A stretch of 44,125 nt of DNA from positions 1-44,125 of the forward strand of contig JAHDGZ010000006.1 of assembly GCA_020631605.1 (NCBI GenBank). The letters run 5' to 3'. The notes below the pieces were generated by a model. It saw only the letters and a program-made list of their open reading frames with translations, was not told the origin of the DNA and made no database searches. Shown in pieces: positions 19,558-31,649 of this stretch. This DNA is from a bacterium. GTDB lineage: Bacteria; Patescibacteriota; Gracilibacteria; Absconditabacterales; Absconditicoccaceae. A program made the position numbers and the translations under genes. Position 1 is the first letter of the stretch; each line of letters begins with the position of its first letter.

Positions 19558-19565
19558 GCAAGAAG

Positions 19566-20573
19566 ATGACAAAAGAAAAACTCTTACAGGAATTACACGC
19601 AATTACTGAAAAACAAGAACTTGATAACTACTTTCAAGAGTACCTCTGAAAGTGAGGAAAAATAACAACAGAGTTTAAGAATCTAAAATCTTTGACTCCA
19701 GAAGAGAAAAAGCAAAAAGGTGCAGAACTCAAAGAGATGAAAAATGAGGTGGAAGATGCGTATCAAAAGAAACTAAGAAGTATTGAGATTGCTTTAACAA
19801 ACGAACAGTTGATAAGAGAAGATCCCATTGATATATCACTGGATGCTCCTCAATGATATGACGCACATGTTAATTTGTTGGCGAAAGAAAGAAGACACGT
19901 CGAAGATGTAGCAAAATGATTATGAATGACGGTTGAGTATGGCCATGACATAGTCAGTAAATATGAAAATTTCTATTCAGTGAATATCCCAGCAGATCAT
20001 CCTGCAACTGAAATGCATGATACAATATACTTGAAACAAAAAAATGAAAAAGGAGAAAATTTTGTATTAAGGACACATACAACTGCTCATGATGTCCAGT
20101 ATATTAAGAAGTACGGAACACCTCTTTCACTATTAACACTCGGGAAAGTATATAGATATGAAAAGCTGGACGCATCACATGATACAGCATTCTGGCAAAT
20201 TGATTGACTAGTGATAGACAAGGGTATGTGAATAGCACATTTTAAGTCGTTTATGACACAGTTCCTTTCTGCACTTTTTGAAGAAGAGAAGCATATTAGA
20301 TTGAGACCGGCATACTTCCCATTTGTTGAGCCAGGATTCGAAATAGATGTGAATTATAACATTGGTTCAAAAGAGTGAGATGATAATCGACTAGAGCTTT
20401 TAGGTGCCTGAATGATTCATCCACACGTCTTACGCGAAGGAGGTCTGGATCCAGAGGTATATAGTGGTTTTGCCTTTGGGATAGGTCTAACAAGACTAGT
20501 TGCAATCAAGCATGGTCTCAAAGATGTTCGTTTGCTGACAAACGGAGACCTTAGATTTGTAAAGTCCTTCTAA
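19566..20573 (+). CDS. pheS: Phenylalanyl-tRNA synthetase alpha subunit
   Basis: Catalytic subunit of the PheS2T2 enzyme that charges tRNA(Phe). The 335-residue length is normal. The N-terminus is a helical arm with [17 protein letters not shown]. Class II motifs follow: [11 protein letters not shown] (motif 2 region), FWQIDGLVI, then [11 protein letters not shown] and LLGAGMIHPHVL, and motif 3 [13 protein letters not shown] near residues 302-314. TGA codons encode the Gly of IDGLV and of GAGMIHP. pheT is not adjacent, which differs from the usual pheST operon. A candidate attenuator lies just upstream. Confidence 0.95.
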
Positions 20574-20614
20574 GAATACACACTATATTTAATTGAGTAA
20601 AAGTACGATCACTG

Positions 20615-21241
20615 ATGACTTCATTAGGTTTGTTGTTGAGTATAGTTTGAGTTCACCTATTGGCAGTAGTAAGTCCTGGACCAGACTTTATCGTAGCAGT
20701 CAAAAATTCTCTTCGTTATGGGAGAGGAGCAGGCTTGTATACAGCAGTCTGATTTGGTCTATGAATTGCGGTACATGTAACATATTGTGCGTTATGATTA
20801 GCTCTGATTATTTCAAAATCTATCATCTTATTTACTGCTATCAAGTGGTTGGGTGCACTGTATCTCATTTGGTTATGAGTGAGCTCTTTAGTGACAAAAT
20901 CATCACCATTAGAGATTCTTGAACCAACTTGTGATAAAACAAGCATTACAAGAAAAGCCGCAGTTATGCAATGATTTTGGACAAATGTGCTAAATCCCAA
21001 AGCAACAATTTTTTTCCTCTGATTGTTTAGTATGATGATAACACCAACTACACCTATACGAGTGATAGTGCTATCGTGCGTACTGATGGTTATCAATACT
21101 ATAGTATGGTTTGGGGTTGTGACTGTTTTGTGTACGAATAGCAAGGCGAGACCACTTATTCAAAAATATCAGAAAGGTATCTCTAAGGTCCTTTGAGCAG
21201 CATTAGTTGCATTATGAGTGAAAGTGATTGCTACGGAATAA
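20615..21241 (+). CDS. LysE/RhtB-family exporter
   Basis: Inner-membrane exporter of amino acids or similar small metabolites. The 208-residue protein has about six hydrophobic spans. The family signature SPGPDFIVAVKNSLRYGRGAG lies near residues 20-40. The second conserved loop GFWTNVLNPKATIFFLGLF lies near 121-139. Many membrane Gly residues are TGA codons. The start at 20615 is 41 bases after pheS and gives a normal N-terminus (MTSLGLLLSIVGVH). The substrate cannot be told from the sequence. Confidence 0.9.
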
Positions 21242-21262
21242 TTTACACAAAAACCAACATTA

Positions 21263-21793
21263 ATGTACGAAGAAAACGAAATTAAAGTACTGAAGATAAA
21301 TGCAACAGACATTATAAACAAGCTTAACGTATTATGAGCACAAAAGGTATTTGATGATGAAAGAGTGATTTCTAGTTATGATTATGTAGATTGAACCAAG
21401 ACATTGCAGTCAAAATGACAGCACCTCAAAATAACAGAGGAAGGAACTACAAAGATAAGTATAGATGGAAGATCAGAAAGTTGATTGATCACATCTATCA
21501 AAAACAAGATAAGCAGAAAAAGAGAAATGGAGTCGCTCTTGGATGTTTTGTGATTACAGAAAGTAGCAGAAGTACGTGCCAGAAGAGTGTCTTTTGAGCG
21601 AAATTGAGTAGATATAGATATAGATTTTTTTCCAATGATTCAACCCTTTGTAGAGATAGATGCAGACTCAAGTGAGGCAATTGAATGATGTTGTAGTCAG
21701 CTATGATTAGATGTCAAAGAATGATTCATCGGTTCTACAATAGAGGCACATAAACAACTATGAGTTTCATATTTCGAAGTATATAAAAAATAA
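21263..21793 (+). CDS. CYTH-domain protein (triphosphate tunnel family)
   Basis: Members bind triphosphates; the family includes class IV adenylate cyclases and thiamine or inorganic triphosphatases. The 176-residue protein begins MYEENEIKVL, fitting the ExExK motif at residues 4-8. Later elements are LKITEEGTTKISIDG, then KREMESLLDVLGL and a region EVRARRVSFERNGVDIDIDFFP. An FVEID stretch near the end matches the G.f.EiE element. The LRxR-type motif is weak (LKIT), so catalysis may differ. It starts 21 bases after the exporter gene, so they are probably cotranscribed. Confidence 0.7.
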
Positions 21794-21890
21794 AAAACAG
21801 TGTAAATATAATTGACATACCAAGATAATAAAGTATGTGTATAAATGTTTTTTACACTGATTAATGATTTATGGCGCCTATGTTTCATAG

Positions 21891-23291
21891 ATGATGCTAG
21901 AAGTATGATTCACGAGAAATGTAGATAAACGACTTTTCTTGTCTACTCTTATGAAGGATGAAAATGCTGATTTATATCAGTTGTTTTCTCGCGATTGATG
22001 AAAAAAATTTGCTGAGGAGTGGGCTACAGTGCAGCAGATACCAGAAAATGAAAAGTTACTACAGTATTATCCAACTGGAGATAGAGAGAAAATTGCATTA
22101 GTGCAAAAGCTCTACAATCTTTTTGATGTGAACACAAGGGTGCTTGTACAGAAACAAGCAGAGTGGGATACAGAACTTTCAGTATGGTGAAAAGACATCT
22201 ACGCAAATCTGAAATCTACACAACCACAATCAATCAAGCGTATCGAACATAGAGAGTCTACTATGACCAAGTCCCAATATTTTGAAATAGAGCATCCGCG
22301 GTGAGAAGATGTTATCAGAGTTTCCAATCATGGTCCAATGAGAACACAACCGAGAGGAGGGGAGCGTAACATCTTATTTACCCGTAGTTATGATTCTACA
22401 GTAGATGCAGTACAAAAGGAACTGGCTATAATCACTGCTAGAAAGACAGGTGAACGCATCAAGAGTTTCGCTCATCTATGTACACAAATAGGAAATGTTT
22501 TTTCTAGCGGCCATCTTAATGATTATCAAAAAAACCAAAAACGAAATGATCTAAGACAACAGGTTGAAACTTCTTCTATTGGTTTGAGGTGAGCAGATAA
22601 GCTCTTTGATGATCTACTAAAGTTTTCTGAATCAGAGCAAATGAGACCGTATTACTATGAAGAACTGCTAAGTCAAATGTGTGGTATCAATCCAGAGTAT
22701 CTGATAGGGAAAATTCATTTCCAGGAAATAAATGCGTTTATCTCATCTGCATTTACCACAACCTTCTTAGAAAAAGCATGCAATGAGTTGTGACCAGATC
22801 TTTTTTTTGAATCCACAGAGGGTACAAATGATCTCAACAGATGATTTAATGCAATCCTCAACTATTCCGTCTACCTCACAGGGGTATTGTTTAATATCAA
22901 AGGAAAATCTCTCTACAAAGATTTTATGCAAGATCTCTATGATCATAAAAGAGAAGTATTAGGTTCTCTCTGGTCTATCGTACGTGAAGTCAAAAAGACA
23001 TATAAGAAAAAGGAGCGAGCAAAAGCATTGTTTATTGATTACAGTGGAGCGAATGCCCTGCTTGGTTTTGAGATTCAATGAAAAAGAAAAGTGATAGCAA
23101 AACCTAATTTTGGAACAAAGCAAAACAGAGAAGCATTTCAACAGTTATTTGACTCATGAGTTGTCTCCAATCGCATGTATCCACTAAATATAAAGCGCTT
23201 ACTTCCATTGAAGAAGTATGCGGCCCAAATAGAGGAGCACTACAATCATCATAAACAACAATCGAAACAGACGTACTCTTTTCTAAGATAG
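21891..23291 (+). CDS. Hypothetical protein, 466 aa
   Basis: No family recognised. The ATG at 21891 follows a weak TTGACA-like element (21812) and an AT-rich leader. The protein is soluble and charged, rich in Lys, Glu and Gln, with no signal peptide or membrane span. A stretch HRESTMTKSQYFEIEH near residues 131-146 precedes an Arg-rich loop (RTQPRGGERN). The C-terminus is basic, with His and Gln. Its stop overlaps the 3' end of the methyltransferase gene on the other strand. Confidence 0.75.
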
Positions 23292-24035
23292 GTAGACTTG
23301 TTTGCGTCAGACACAGAATGTGTTTCTCGCATCTCGTCGATTGGAGTTGAGTTGCCCTTCTTTGTTAATAAATCAACCGGTATCAAAAATGAATCAGGCT
23401 CCCAAGAATAAATTTTCTAATTCACGAAGACGGAATATATGATAATATCTATGATACGTGTGTTCGCGATCTTGGGTCTTTCGAGGTATCAGAATATCGT
23501 TGTTCATCCACTTTGGTTCGAAAATACTTCTCCACAGAGAAGATGCTATCTCATTACGAAAACGCTTAAGAAATCGTTGAGAGTAAGATCGATTTGTCAT
23601 GACGACAGTACCACCATAACGTAAGACCCTGTAGCATTGATTGAGATAGTTTTGTCTTTCTTCTTTGTTTAAAAGGTGCTGAAAGCTAGCAATCGCTATG
23701 ATACAATCGACAGATTCACTTTCCATTGCTTCAAGTGCGCTCAGCATGTCATGCGCTTCTCGTTCTGCACGAGGGAAATTGTCTTTAGCAATTCAGATCA
23801 ATTCTACACTAAAGTCTATACCCTTATAAGTATTGATGTTGACTCACTCATCAGTGAGAAATCAAAAGAGTCTTCAGTCACCACACCCAAGTTCAACTAT
23901 ATCTAACGATCTAGGATCTTGTAGTACAAGACGCACATGGTCAAACTCTGGTCGATGTCTTTTTCTAGTTCCGGAAAATTTTTCAGCCTGTTGGTCATAG
24001 AAAAACTGTAGTTCTGTATAGAGTGTAGAATGCAT
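23283..24035 (-). CDS. SAM-dependent methyltransferase
   Basis: Class I methyltransferase of unknown substrate, 250 residues. The SAM-binding motif I reads DIVELGCGDGRLFGF near residues 45-59, with the third Gly of the motif given by TGA. Motif II region GIDFSVELI follows, and later SVDCIIAIASFQHLLN and YRVLRYGGTVVMTNRSY match motifs IV to VI of small-molecule methyltransferases. The N-terminus YDQQAEKFSGTRKRHRPEF resembles the tRNA methyltransferase Trm9/ALKBH8-type start, which is a hint only. It lies 21 bases after an exonuclease gene on the same strand. Confidence 0.85.
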
Positions 24036-24056
24036 AGAATACGAGTAGAAAACAAA

Positions 24057-25061
24057 CTAAAGTAGTACTCCTCAGTCAGTAGGTACGATCTCTGAATCAG
24101 GAGTTTTCTTGTTTTTTTTCTGACTTTTTGTGACAAGGTCTTCTAGAGTAAAGTCATTCTGTTCACCTTCTCGATAGATGGACAAATATTCCATGAGGTA
24201 CAAAAAGGTGAGAAGAGTCATCTTTACATCGTTTCTACAGTACTTTTTAAGCTCTTTCATTGCGCTTTCATCTCATTCGTTGAGATATCTATTGTACAAT
24301 ACCTCTGCTTCTGCTCATGACTCAAGTGTTTTTTTAACTCATACAAGTGCTTGAGATGCTCTGTTCAGTCAAATTCTTTTTCCTGTCAGATGTTGGAGAA
24401 AGAGAAAAGGATCAATACTTTTTTCATTGAGAATATCTATCTGTTCTTGAGTCCCACCTGCATTATATGCTGTAACAGGATTATCAAATCAAATTTGGTT
24501 CCATCAGATGATATACCCATCGTATTGTAATAAGTAGTTGAAGAACTTGGTATAGTCATCAGGTCATACGTATTGAAATTTGGGATTCTCTTTAGATGTG
24601 TCTATAACATATCAGATGATCCATTTACATTGTGATAAATCGTTGGTTGCATAGGTGGTTTCTATATCATAAACCAGATATGGTTTCCCATTAATTCTAT
24701 GGTGTTTTCATCACTGGAAATCCTCTCGAAGTGTGTCCATGATAGACTTATTCTTTTTGTTCATTGCCTTAAGTTTTTTTGAATTTTTCATCATAGAGTG
24801 TAGTGTGCTCACGTCATCTTCAGAGCAGTGTATTTCAACCTTTTCAACTTCATCAATAAGTGTGCATCCATGAGTTTTCTTGATGATGCGAAACAAAGGA
24901 TTACCAGATTTGAAATAGGTAGTAGTATGTCAGATACTATGACAGTTTCTCAAGAATTTTTTAAACAAAGGAATTTGTTCTTTGCGCATAATTTCACCCA
25001 AGTGATCAAACACACTTGTCTGGATAGTAGTCAACTGCTGAATTGAAAATCTTTTATACAT
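24057..25061 (-). CDS. DEDDy-type 3'-5' exonuclease-like protein
   Basis: 334 residues. The C-terminal ~200 residues hold an RNase H-fold exonuclease with all three motifs: ExoI YLVYDIETT near residues 130-138, ExoII IIGWNQIGFDNP near 180-191, and ExoIII YCRNDVKMT near 275-283. Tyr four residues before Asp marks the DEDDy class, as in the proofreading domain of family B DNA polymerases and the YprB-like group. The N-terminal ~110 residues are basic and helical and unlike anything I recognise. Two metal ions and DNA or RNA are the expected partners. Confidence 0.8.
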
Positions 25062-25062
25062 C

Positions 25063-25089
25063 AAAAAAAGCTACATAAATAGAGCTTTT
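25063..25089 (-). terminator. Intrinsic terminator on minus strand
   Basis: Read on the minus strand, AAAAGCT and AGCTTTT form a 7-bp stem with a 10-base loop, followed by further T. It lies 40 bases after the stop of the 404-residue gene and just before the exonuclease start. The arrangement is nearly symmetric, so it could act in both directions. Confidence 0.55.
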
Positions 25090-25128
25090 ATAGTAAGATA
25101 TGATAGGTATGCAAGTATACTATTGATG

Positions 25129-26343
25129 CTAGTTCTGAGAAGATAAGACATCTTTCAGTCCTGGTCTTAGGGTTTCTAGATAAGAGATTGGATCAGTTAT
25201 AAATGAGTTAACTGACCTAGTGTCATCTAACTTAAGAGAAAATTGAGGAACACTCAATGGTTTGTTATTAATGATAATATCAGAGAAAAGTAGTCAATTC
25301 AGTGTATTGTTTTCTTGTGAATAGATACTTAAGAAGCTCGTATTTTTAAGGGTATAAGTGATACCAAAAGATCAGTTTTTTTCACTAATAGAATCAGGAG
25401 ATGTCCCAAGCGTATCTTTTATGATTGCTGCTACAGCAAGTGACGGATTATCAACCAGTGGAGAGCTAGCTTCCTCGAGTCTTTTCTTCAAAATTCTATC
25501 TATTGCAGCACCAAAGGTAGTTTTATTAGTATTTACATTTTTGATACTACTGAGAGACTGTGTTTCATCCTCATCAGATGTTTCTATGCGCAAAAGCGCA
25601 AAGTTATCATGATAGAAGTGGTAGCTACGTGTATAGAGCTCGTTCACAATACTCACATGTACAAACGAGTCATTACATTCTATTTCTCAAAATCAAGAAA
25701 GTGTATCGATGAGGTTATTACAAGTAATTTCCCTATCAGTATATTCTTGTAAGAGTTTTCTTACATCCGAGAATAGTTCTATTGAAGATATATTCTCGTT
25801 GGCTATTGTTGCGTCTATTTTTTCATTGATTGAATCTTGCGGTGTATTGAGTTGTATAATAGAAAGTTTAGATCAGCTAGTATGGTCAAAAGTGATAGAT
25901 ACATCAGTTTTCTTATTATCTTCTAGAGCAATAGACGCATTACTAATGATAGTGTTGCTATCAGTATGAAGTCTGTTGTCCTCAGTAACAAAGTCAACGG
26001 TGTCAAGCAATTTGTCTAGATTATAGTTAGCATTCTTGAATCAGACACTATTTTCTCGTTCATCGGTATTATCATCTTCTTGAAGTGTCTTTATGTTGAG
26101 TAGTGGATCATCTTGATCCCTTGTTCATGTGTTATCTCAAACAGTAGGTGTTGGTGTATCGGTGTTGGTAGAAACTCATACTTGCGCAGGAAGAGGTTCT
26201 CCAGATTGTGCTGAATTTCAACTCAACAAGAAAAAGGATACGATACTTGCAATGATGAGACTTGCGAGTATTGGTCAGTAACGGAAAAGTTTTGTATACA
26301 TGGAACCATAGTGCTCTATGATTTCTGGGTTGTCTTTAGACAT
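25129..26343 (-). CDS. Single-pass membrane or surface protein, 404 aa
   Basis: No family recognised. A single hydrophobic segment near residues 24-43 (PILASLIIASIVSFFLL) follows a short N-terminus with Lys and Arg, so the bulk should be outside the cell. A Pro/Thr/Gly linker (TNTDTPTPTVGDN) leads to a large Asn/Asp/Ser/Thr-rich domain. Two Cys lie near 201 and 213, of the kind that could form a disulfide. The start at 26343 is preceded by a good promoter. Confidence 0.8.
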
Positions 26344-26371
26344 TAGTTTCTCGTTAAACTAAACATAGCTA

Positions 26372-26400
26372 ATTATAGTGATTTAAAACAAAAAAGTCAA
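26372..26400 (-). promoter_or_regulatory. Promoter: TTGACT, 17 bases, TATAAT (minus)
   Basis: Read on the minus strand, TTGACT and a perfect TATAAT are 17 bases apart. The -10 ends 28 bases before the ATG of the 404-residue surface protein. It lies in the 159-base divergent gap before the acetolactate synthase gene. Confidence 0.65.
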
Positions 26401-26502
26401 AATCTAGGGTCAACAAATATCAGGAAATATCCCAAAATGTCTTGCATTCAATAATTTGATGGATACAGCTAGTCTATAAGTATTTTATACGGTGCTAACA
26501 TA

Positions 26503-28119
26503 ATGGTAAAGAACGTTGCAAAATTGTTTGTTGAGTGTTTGGAGGCTCATAATGTGGAGTATGTGTTTGGTGTGCCAGGAGAAGAAAATCTTGATTTGTT
26601 GGACGCTTTGAGAGAGTCATCGATCAAGATTGTTGTTACTCGTCATGAGCAGACAGCAGTCTTTATGGCTGCAACACATGGAAGATTGACAGGAAAAGTA
26701 GGAGTAGCGATGGCTACCTTATGACCTTGAGCAACTAACATGATGACAGGAGTTGCTTATGCCCAGTTGGGCTGAATGCCGGTGATGGTAATTTCCTGAC
26801 AAAAGCCAATCAAAAAATCAAAGCAATGACGTTTTCAGATACTTGATGTGGTGAGTATGATGAAACCTGTCACCAAGTTTGCGACAACCATAGTCAATGC
26901 AGCAAAAGTTTCTAGTACGATAGCTGATGCGATCATGACAGCAGAGGCAGAGAAGCCATGAGCAGTACATATAGAATTGCCTGAAGATATAGCTAGAGAA
27001 GATGCAAGTGGTCTAGTTCCTATTGTCTTTGATAAGATCAGAAGACCAATAGCAGATGAGAAGGCAATCAACGAGATAGTCTCCTATCTAGAAAAAGCTC
27101 ACAGACCCATGATATTGGTATGAGCATGAGCGAATAGGAAGAGAGTAACTAAGTATTTGACAAAATTTATCCAAAAACACAATATCCCATTTTTCACGTC
27201 TCAAATGGGAAAGTGAGTAGTAGATGAACGTCTTCCACAGTATATAGGAACTGCTGCTCTGACATCGAATGACTATATTCATGATGTGATAGACCAGGCT
27301 GATTTGTTGATAGCAGTAGGGCATGATACTATTGAAAAACCAACTAATGTAGTCCACGATGGTAAGACTAAAGTGGTGCATATTAATTTCACTCCTGCTC
27401 AAGTAGATGAGTTGTATAAACCAAATTTGCAGGTTCCATGAGATATAGGAAACACGTTGTGGAGATTGTATGAATCAGAGATAGATACATCATGATGGGG
27501 TTTCGATAGTATTTATGAGACAGCACTCAAGGCTCGTTCAATGATGGAAGCGAATACTGACACCATATGCTGTACACAGGGAGTGACACCAGCGCGATTC
27601 ATCAGAGAATTACGTAAAAACATAGAAGATGATGCAATAGTCGCTCTTGATAACTGATTGTATAAAGTACGATTTGCACGTAACTTCCCAACCTATTCTC
27701 CTAATACATTGTTGTTGGATAATGCTTTAGCTACTATGTGAGCATGATACAGTTCAGCCATGATGGCAAAAATATTACACGAAAATCAACAAGTGATTGC
27801 AGTAGTATGAGATTGAGGTCTGTTGATGAATTTAGGTGATTTAGAAACGATTGTGAGGCTATGATTAGATATGACAATCATTGTACTCAATGATAGCGCA
27901 TATGGGATGATCAAGTGGAAGCAAAGTGCTATGTGATTAGCATCATTTGGTTTAGATTTAACAAATCCAGATTTTGTATGACTTGCAGAAAGTTTTGGTG
28001 CCAAGTGATATAGTCTAGACGCATGAAATAATTTTCATGAGGTTATGCAAAGTGCATTTGCGCAGACATGACTAAAAATCATAGAAGTAAAAATTATGTA
28101 TCCTGAGAAAGTTGCTTAA
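26503..28119 (+). CDS. alsS: Acetolactate synthase, catabolic AlsS-like
   Basis: ThDP enzyme that joins two pyruvates to acetolactate and CO2. The 538-residue protein has the N-terminal PYR domain (EYVFGVPGEENLDLL, catalytic Glu in RHEQTAVFMA near residue 48), a central domain, and the C-terminal PP domain. The ThDP motif begins VGDGGLLMN and ends in LNDSAYGMIKWKQ near residues 444-472. The GMIKWKQ ending resembles AlsS more than biosynthetic IlvB, but other ThDP oxidases or decarboxylases remain possible. No regulatory subunit or branched-chain genes are nearby. The next gene is an aldehyde dehydrogenase 37 bases on. Several conserved Gly are TGA. Confidence 0.9.
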
Positions 28120-28156
28120 TACGAAAAAAAAACATTTAGATGATAGTAGTAATCAG

Positions 28157-29521
28157 ATGTCCACACAGTTGTCTCGTAATCCATTCACTGGAGAAATCAA
28201 TATTGAAGTAGAAAAAATGTCCAATGATCAAGTAGATCAAAAGATAGCCATCGCCCAACAAGCATATATTAGCTGGAAGGATACATCTTTAGAACACAGG
28301 TCGTCTCTCTTTCATAAATTGGCAGACATTATGGATAGAGATCGTGATAAAATTTGTTTGCTTGCAACCAAAGAGATGGGAATGTTACAACATATCTCCC
28401 AAGGGATACTAACATCATGTGCCAATCTCATGAGATGGTATGCAGACAATGTAGAAGAAGTACTTGGAGATAAGGATTTTTCACATGATGGAATGACAGG
28501 GAAGTATGTCTATGATCCGCTCTGAGTGATATACTGAATTGGTCCATGGAATTTCCCTTATAATCAAGTACTAAGAGCTGCAGCTGCAAATATTATTGCA
28601 TGAAATACTACTGTCTATAAGCATTCTTCAAATGTTCCTTTGTGTGCTGCTATGATAGAAAAATTATTTGCAGAAGCATGATTTCCAGAGTGAGTGTATA
28701 CGAATGTGTATATATCTGGTAGTCAGTCAGAACATATTATCTCTAATAATGCTATTCAGGGAGTCAATATTACAGCTAGTGAACAAGCTTGAAGTATTGT
28801 TTGATGACTTGCAGGTAAGTACCTCAAACCATCAGTGCTTGAGTTATGATGAAATGATGCATTTGTATTGTTAGATCATAAAGATACTTCAGCCATGGTT
28901 GCCAAAGCCGTCGCATGTCGTATAACAATGGGAGGTCAAAGGTGTAATTCAAGCAAGAGGTTTATTATTTTAGATAAGCATTATGAAGATTTTGTAGAAC
29001 AAATGTGATTGCATATGGCTGCACTTAAAATAGGAGACCCTATGGATCCTAATTCTGATTTGCCTCCAATAGCAACAACCAAATTGCTTCATGAAATTCA
29101 TCATCAAGTAGAACAGACAATTGCTCAGTGAGCTAGATTGATAACATGATGAAAAATTGTTGGTTCAAAAGAGCAATTTTATGCAGCAACAGTACTCGCT
29201 GACGTAACGCCTGAGATGACTAGTTATCGTGAAGAGGTGTTTGGTCCAGTAGCAAGCATTGTAAGGTCTAGTTCTATTGAAGAGTCTATCAGATTGGCAA
29301 ACAATAGTGATTTTGGGCTTTCTGCAGTAGTGTACGGAGATGACATCGATCAGTGTAAGGATGTGGCGAGACAGTTGGAATGATGAATGATATTTATCAA
29401 TCAACAACCAGCGTCAAAATCTTCTTTGCCATTTGGTTGAGTCAAAAAGACCTGATATGGAAAAGAAAATTGACCAGATGGACTCAGGTCTTTCACCAAC
29501 AAAAAGGTCATTCTCTACTAG
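28157..29521 (+). CDS. NAD(P)-dependent aldehyde dehydrogenase (succinate-semialdehyde type)
   Basis: Oxidises an aldehyde to an acid. The 454-residue protein has GVIYGIGPWNFPYN (cofactor site) near residues 126-139, the catalytic Glu in LELGGNDAF near 226-234, and the catalytic Cys in GGQRCNSSKRFI near 260. FGPVASIV and SLPFGGVKKTGYGKENG match the C-terminal conserved regions. The order and length fit short succinate-semialdehyde dehydrogenases such as Sad/YneI. The ATG at 28157 is preferred over an earlier TTG at 28112 that would overlap alsS. The neighbours suggest a joint role in fermenting pyruvate-derived compounds, but this is inference. Confidence 0.9.
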
Positions 29522-29550
29522 ATCAATAGAGAGAAACGGAAAAGATACAC

Positions 29551-29578
29551 TTGAATGAATAATTGACATAATTAGAAT
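29551..29578 (+). promoter_or_regulatory. Possible promoter: TTGAAT, 16 bases, TAGAAT
   Basis: The elements lie in the 82-base gap between the aldehyde dehydrogenase and the next gene. The -10 ends 25 bases before the ATG at 29604. The match is moderate. Confidence 0.45.
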
Positions 29579-29603
29579 AAGTTGTTTAGTGAAAAAAGAA
29601 AAA

Positions 29604-31625
29604 ATGGCACTAGAAAGTTTTTTGTTTCTTTGACCGGTCTCTAGAAAGAAATCTCAAGAACCAACTATAGATCAATTGTTGGCAGAGCTGACTACTAGTG
29701 ATTACGTTGATCCAATTGCTCTTGTGGATATCAGGGCATGATTGACGTATTGACTAAAAAACATCTCAAATGAAGCATTTCATCAAGAGAGCATAGCACT
29801 TATTTCAAAGCATGTTACAGAACCACAAGTGAGAGAGAAGTTGTTTACAATGTTGGCAAAAGCAGCACGAAGAAATTTTGATGGATGAGAATCAATAACA
29901 TATTTATATGGAATTTCTGCTGTGGTTGCACAACACGAGCATAAAAAAAATGTAGATACAACGCTTTATGATTTAGATGTTGTAAACGATATAGATACAG
30001 TAAGATTGATGTTAAAAGAGTGATTAGGTTCTAGCGATGTAGTTGCCTTTCAACAATGCGCTCGCTTTCTATGAGATTTATCAAAATTGTACACTGAAGA
30101 TTCTCCAGGTATAAATGAATGGGTATTTGATCGAATAATGGGTTACCAAAGAATAGAGTGAGAAAAATACTCAGATGGTTTTGAAAGTGAGTTGATAATG
30201 CCTGTCTATAGTATTGAGAAATATGGAGAGTACTATTTACAGGCAAAAGCGAATCAATATTTGATAGATAGTGAATCAAAACAGCGATTAAGCAACAAAG
30301 ATTGAGGGGCTATAAGCACAGAAAGATTGCAATCTAGTCTAGAAAATAAAGAATTCTGAGCCAAAGAAAATGTAGTTAGGGTAGTTAGGCATAGTATCAA
30401 TGAGTTTGTGGAAAATAAATTTGTAAGCTCAGCACTAGGAAAGCAAGTGCTAAATAACTTAGACAATAATATAGCTTGATTCTATTCTGATGATGTTGTC
30501 TTAGATAGAATAAAGATAGCCTTTGACGCACTATCAGAACAAGACTGCATTGATTTGATGAAGCATTGTGATCATAGTATACTGGAAAGTAATGTATGAG
30601 AGAATCACTTGCTCAGTCAGTTACAGAGAGCTATGAATGAGAGTATAAGAGAAAGGATTGATTTGAATAAGTATATAGCTTTTTTTGTTTTATATTTCAC
30701 TCGGTGGAAAAAAAATAATAATCGAAAAAATTGAGTTTGACTTAAATATGCGTATGCAATTAAGAATGGTAGTATAAAGAATATATGGGACTATAAGAAT
30801 ATTGTAGACTGAGCAGTTGAATACCATCAGACTGATTTATTGCAATTAGCAATCTATTGAATTACTGATTTTGACTCCAAAGATGAGACTCTTGCAAAAG
30901 AGAAAGCTGAACTTCTTCAGTATATCTCTGCAGCAACAGCAAGCAAAGAATTTGAGATAGATAGACTCTTGCTGCATGAAACAACCCTATGTAATTATGC
31001 ATTATGTGATTTAGATGAACATCTTGATCAATTGATTCGCTTGTTTAGAGAGGATTTTTCGATTGATGTCCAAGAATATAGATTATATGAAGTTAAACTC
31101 CCAGCGTGTGTGCTTACGTATGGATCATTGGTGAAAAATTTGCAACAAGTGAGTAGCCGAGAAAGAGCTGCACATCCCAATAGGAAGGCAATTGTTTACC
31201 AATTATATATGGAGATAGCACTCTATTATGCACATAAAAACAAGGCGCGTGAGTGTTTTCAGGCTATGGAAAGATGAAAGAGGGTATGGAGATTCGATTC
31301 AGTGATAGAGCGCTCTAAGGAGACATGAGAAATAGTAGAAGAGTTAGAAAAGTTTAGAGCCAACTACTACATAGCTGAATGATTTAATCTACATCATCTA
31401 TGAAAAGCATTTGTTGACTACAATAATCTCCAAGAAACTGAACGAAACGCGCCAAGTAGCGAAGCGTTCACTACAGCTTGTTTTCGTATTGGTAAACGGT
31501 ATCTAGATAATTCACAAACATCTAAAGCAAAAGACTTTATCAGTAGAGCAACGTATGCGCCAGACAGCACTATAGCAGAAGAGGCAAAAGAACTCTATAA
31601 CAACTATTATAATACAACTCAATAA
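29604..31625 (+). CDS. Large helical repeat-like protein, 673 aa
   Basis: No family recognised for most of it. The protein is helical throughout, with no signal peptide. Residues about 490-670 look like tetratricopeptide-type helical hairpins: IVYQLYMEIALYYAHKNKAREC, then NYYIAEGFNLHHLGKAFVDYN, then ACFRIGKRYLDNSQTSKAKDF. Such repeats bind other proteins. One mildly hydrophobic stretch (YIAFFVLYFTRW near 358-369) is too short to be called a membrane span. A cyclophilin gene begins 24 bases downstream on the same strand, so the two may share a transcript. Confidence 0.75.
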
Positions 31626-31649
31626 TTTTATGATCTATTCTATAACAAG

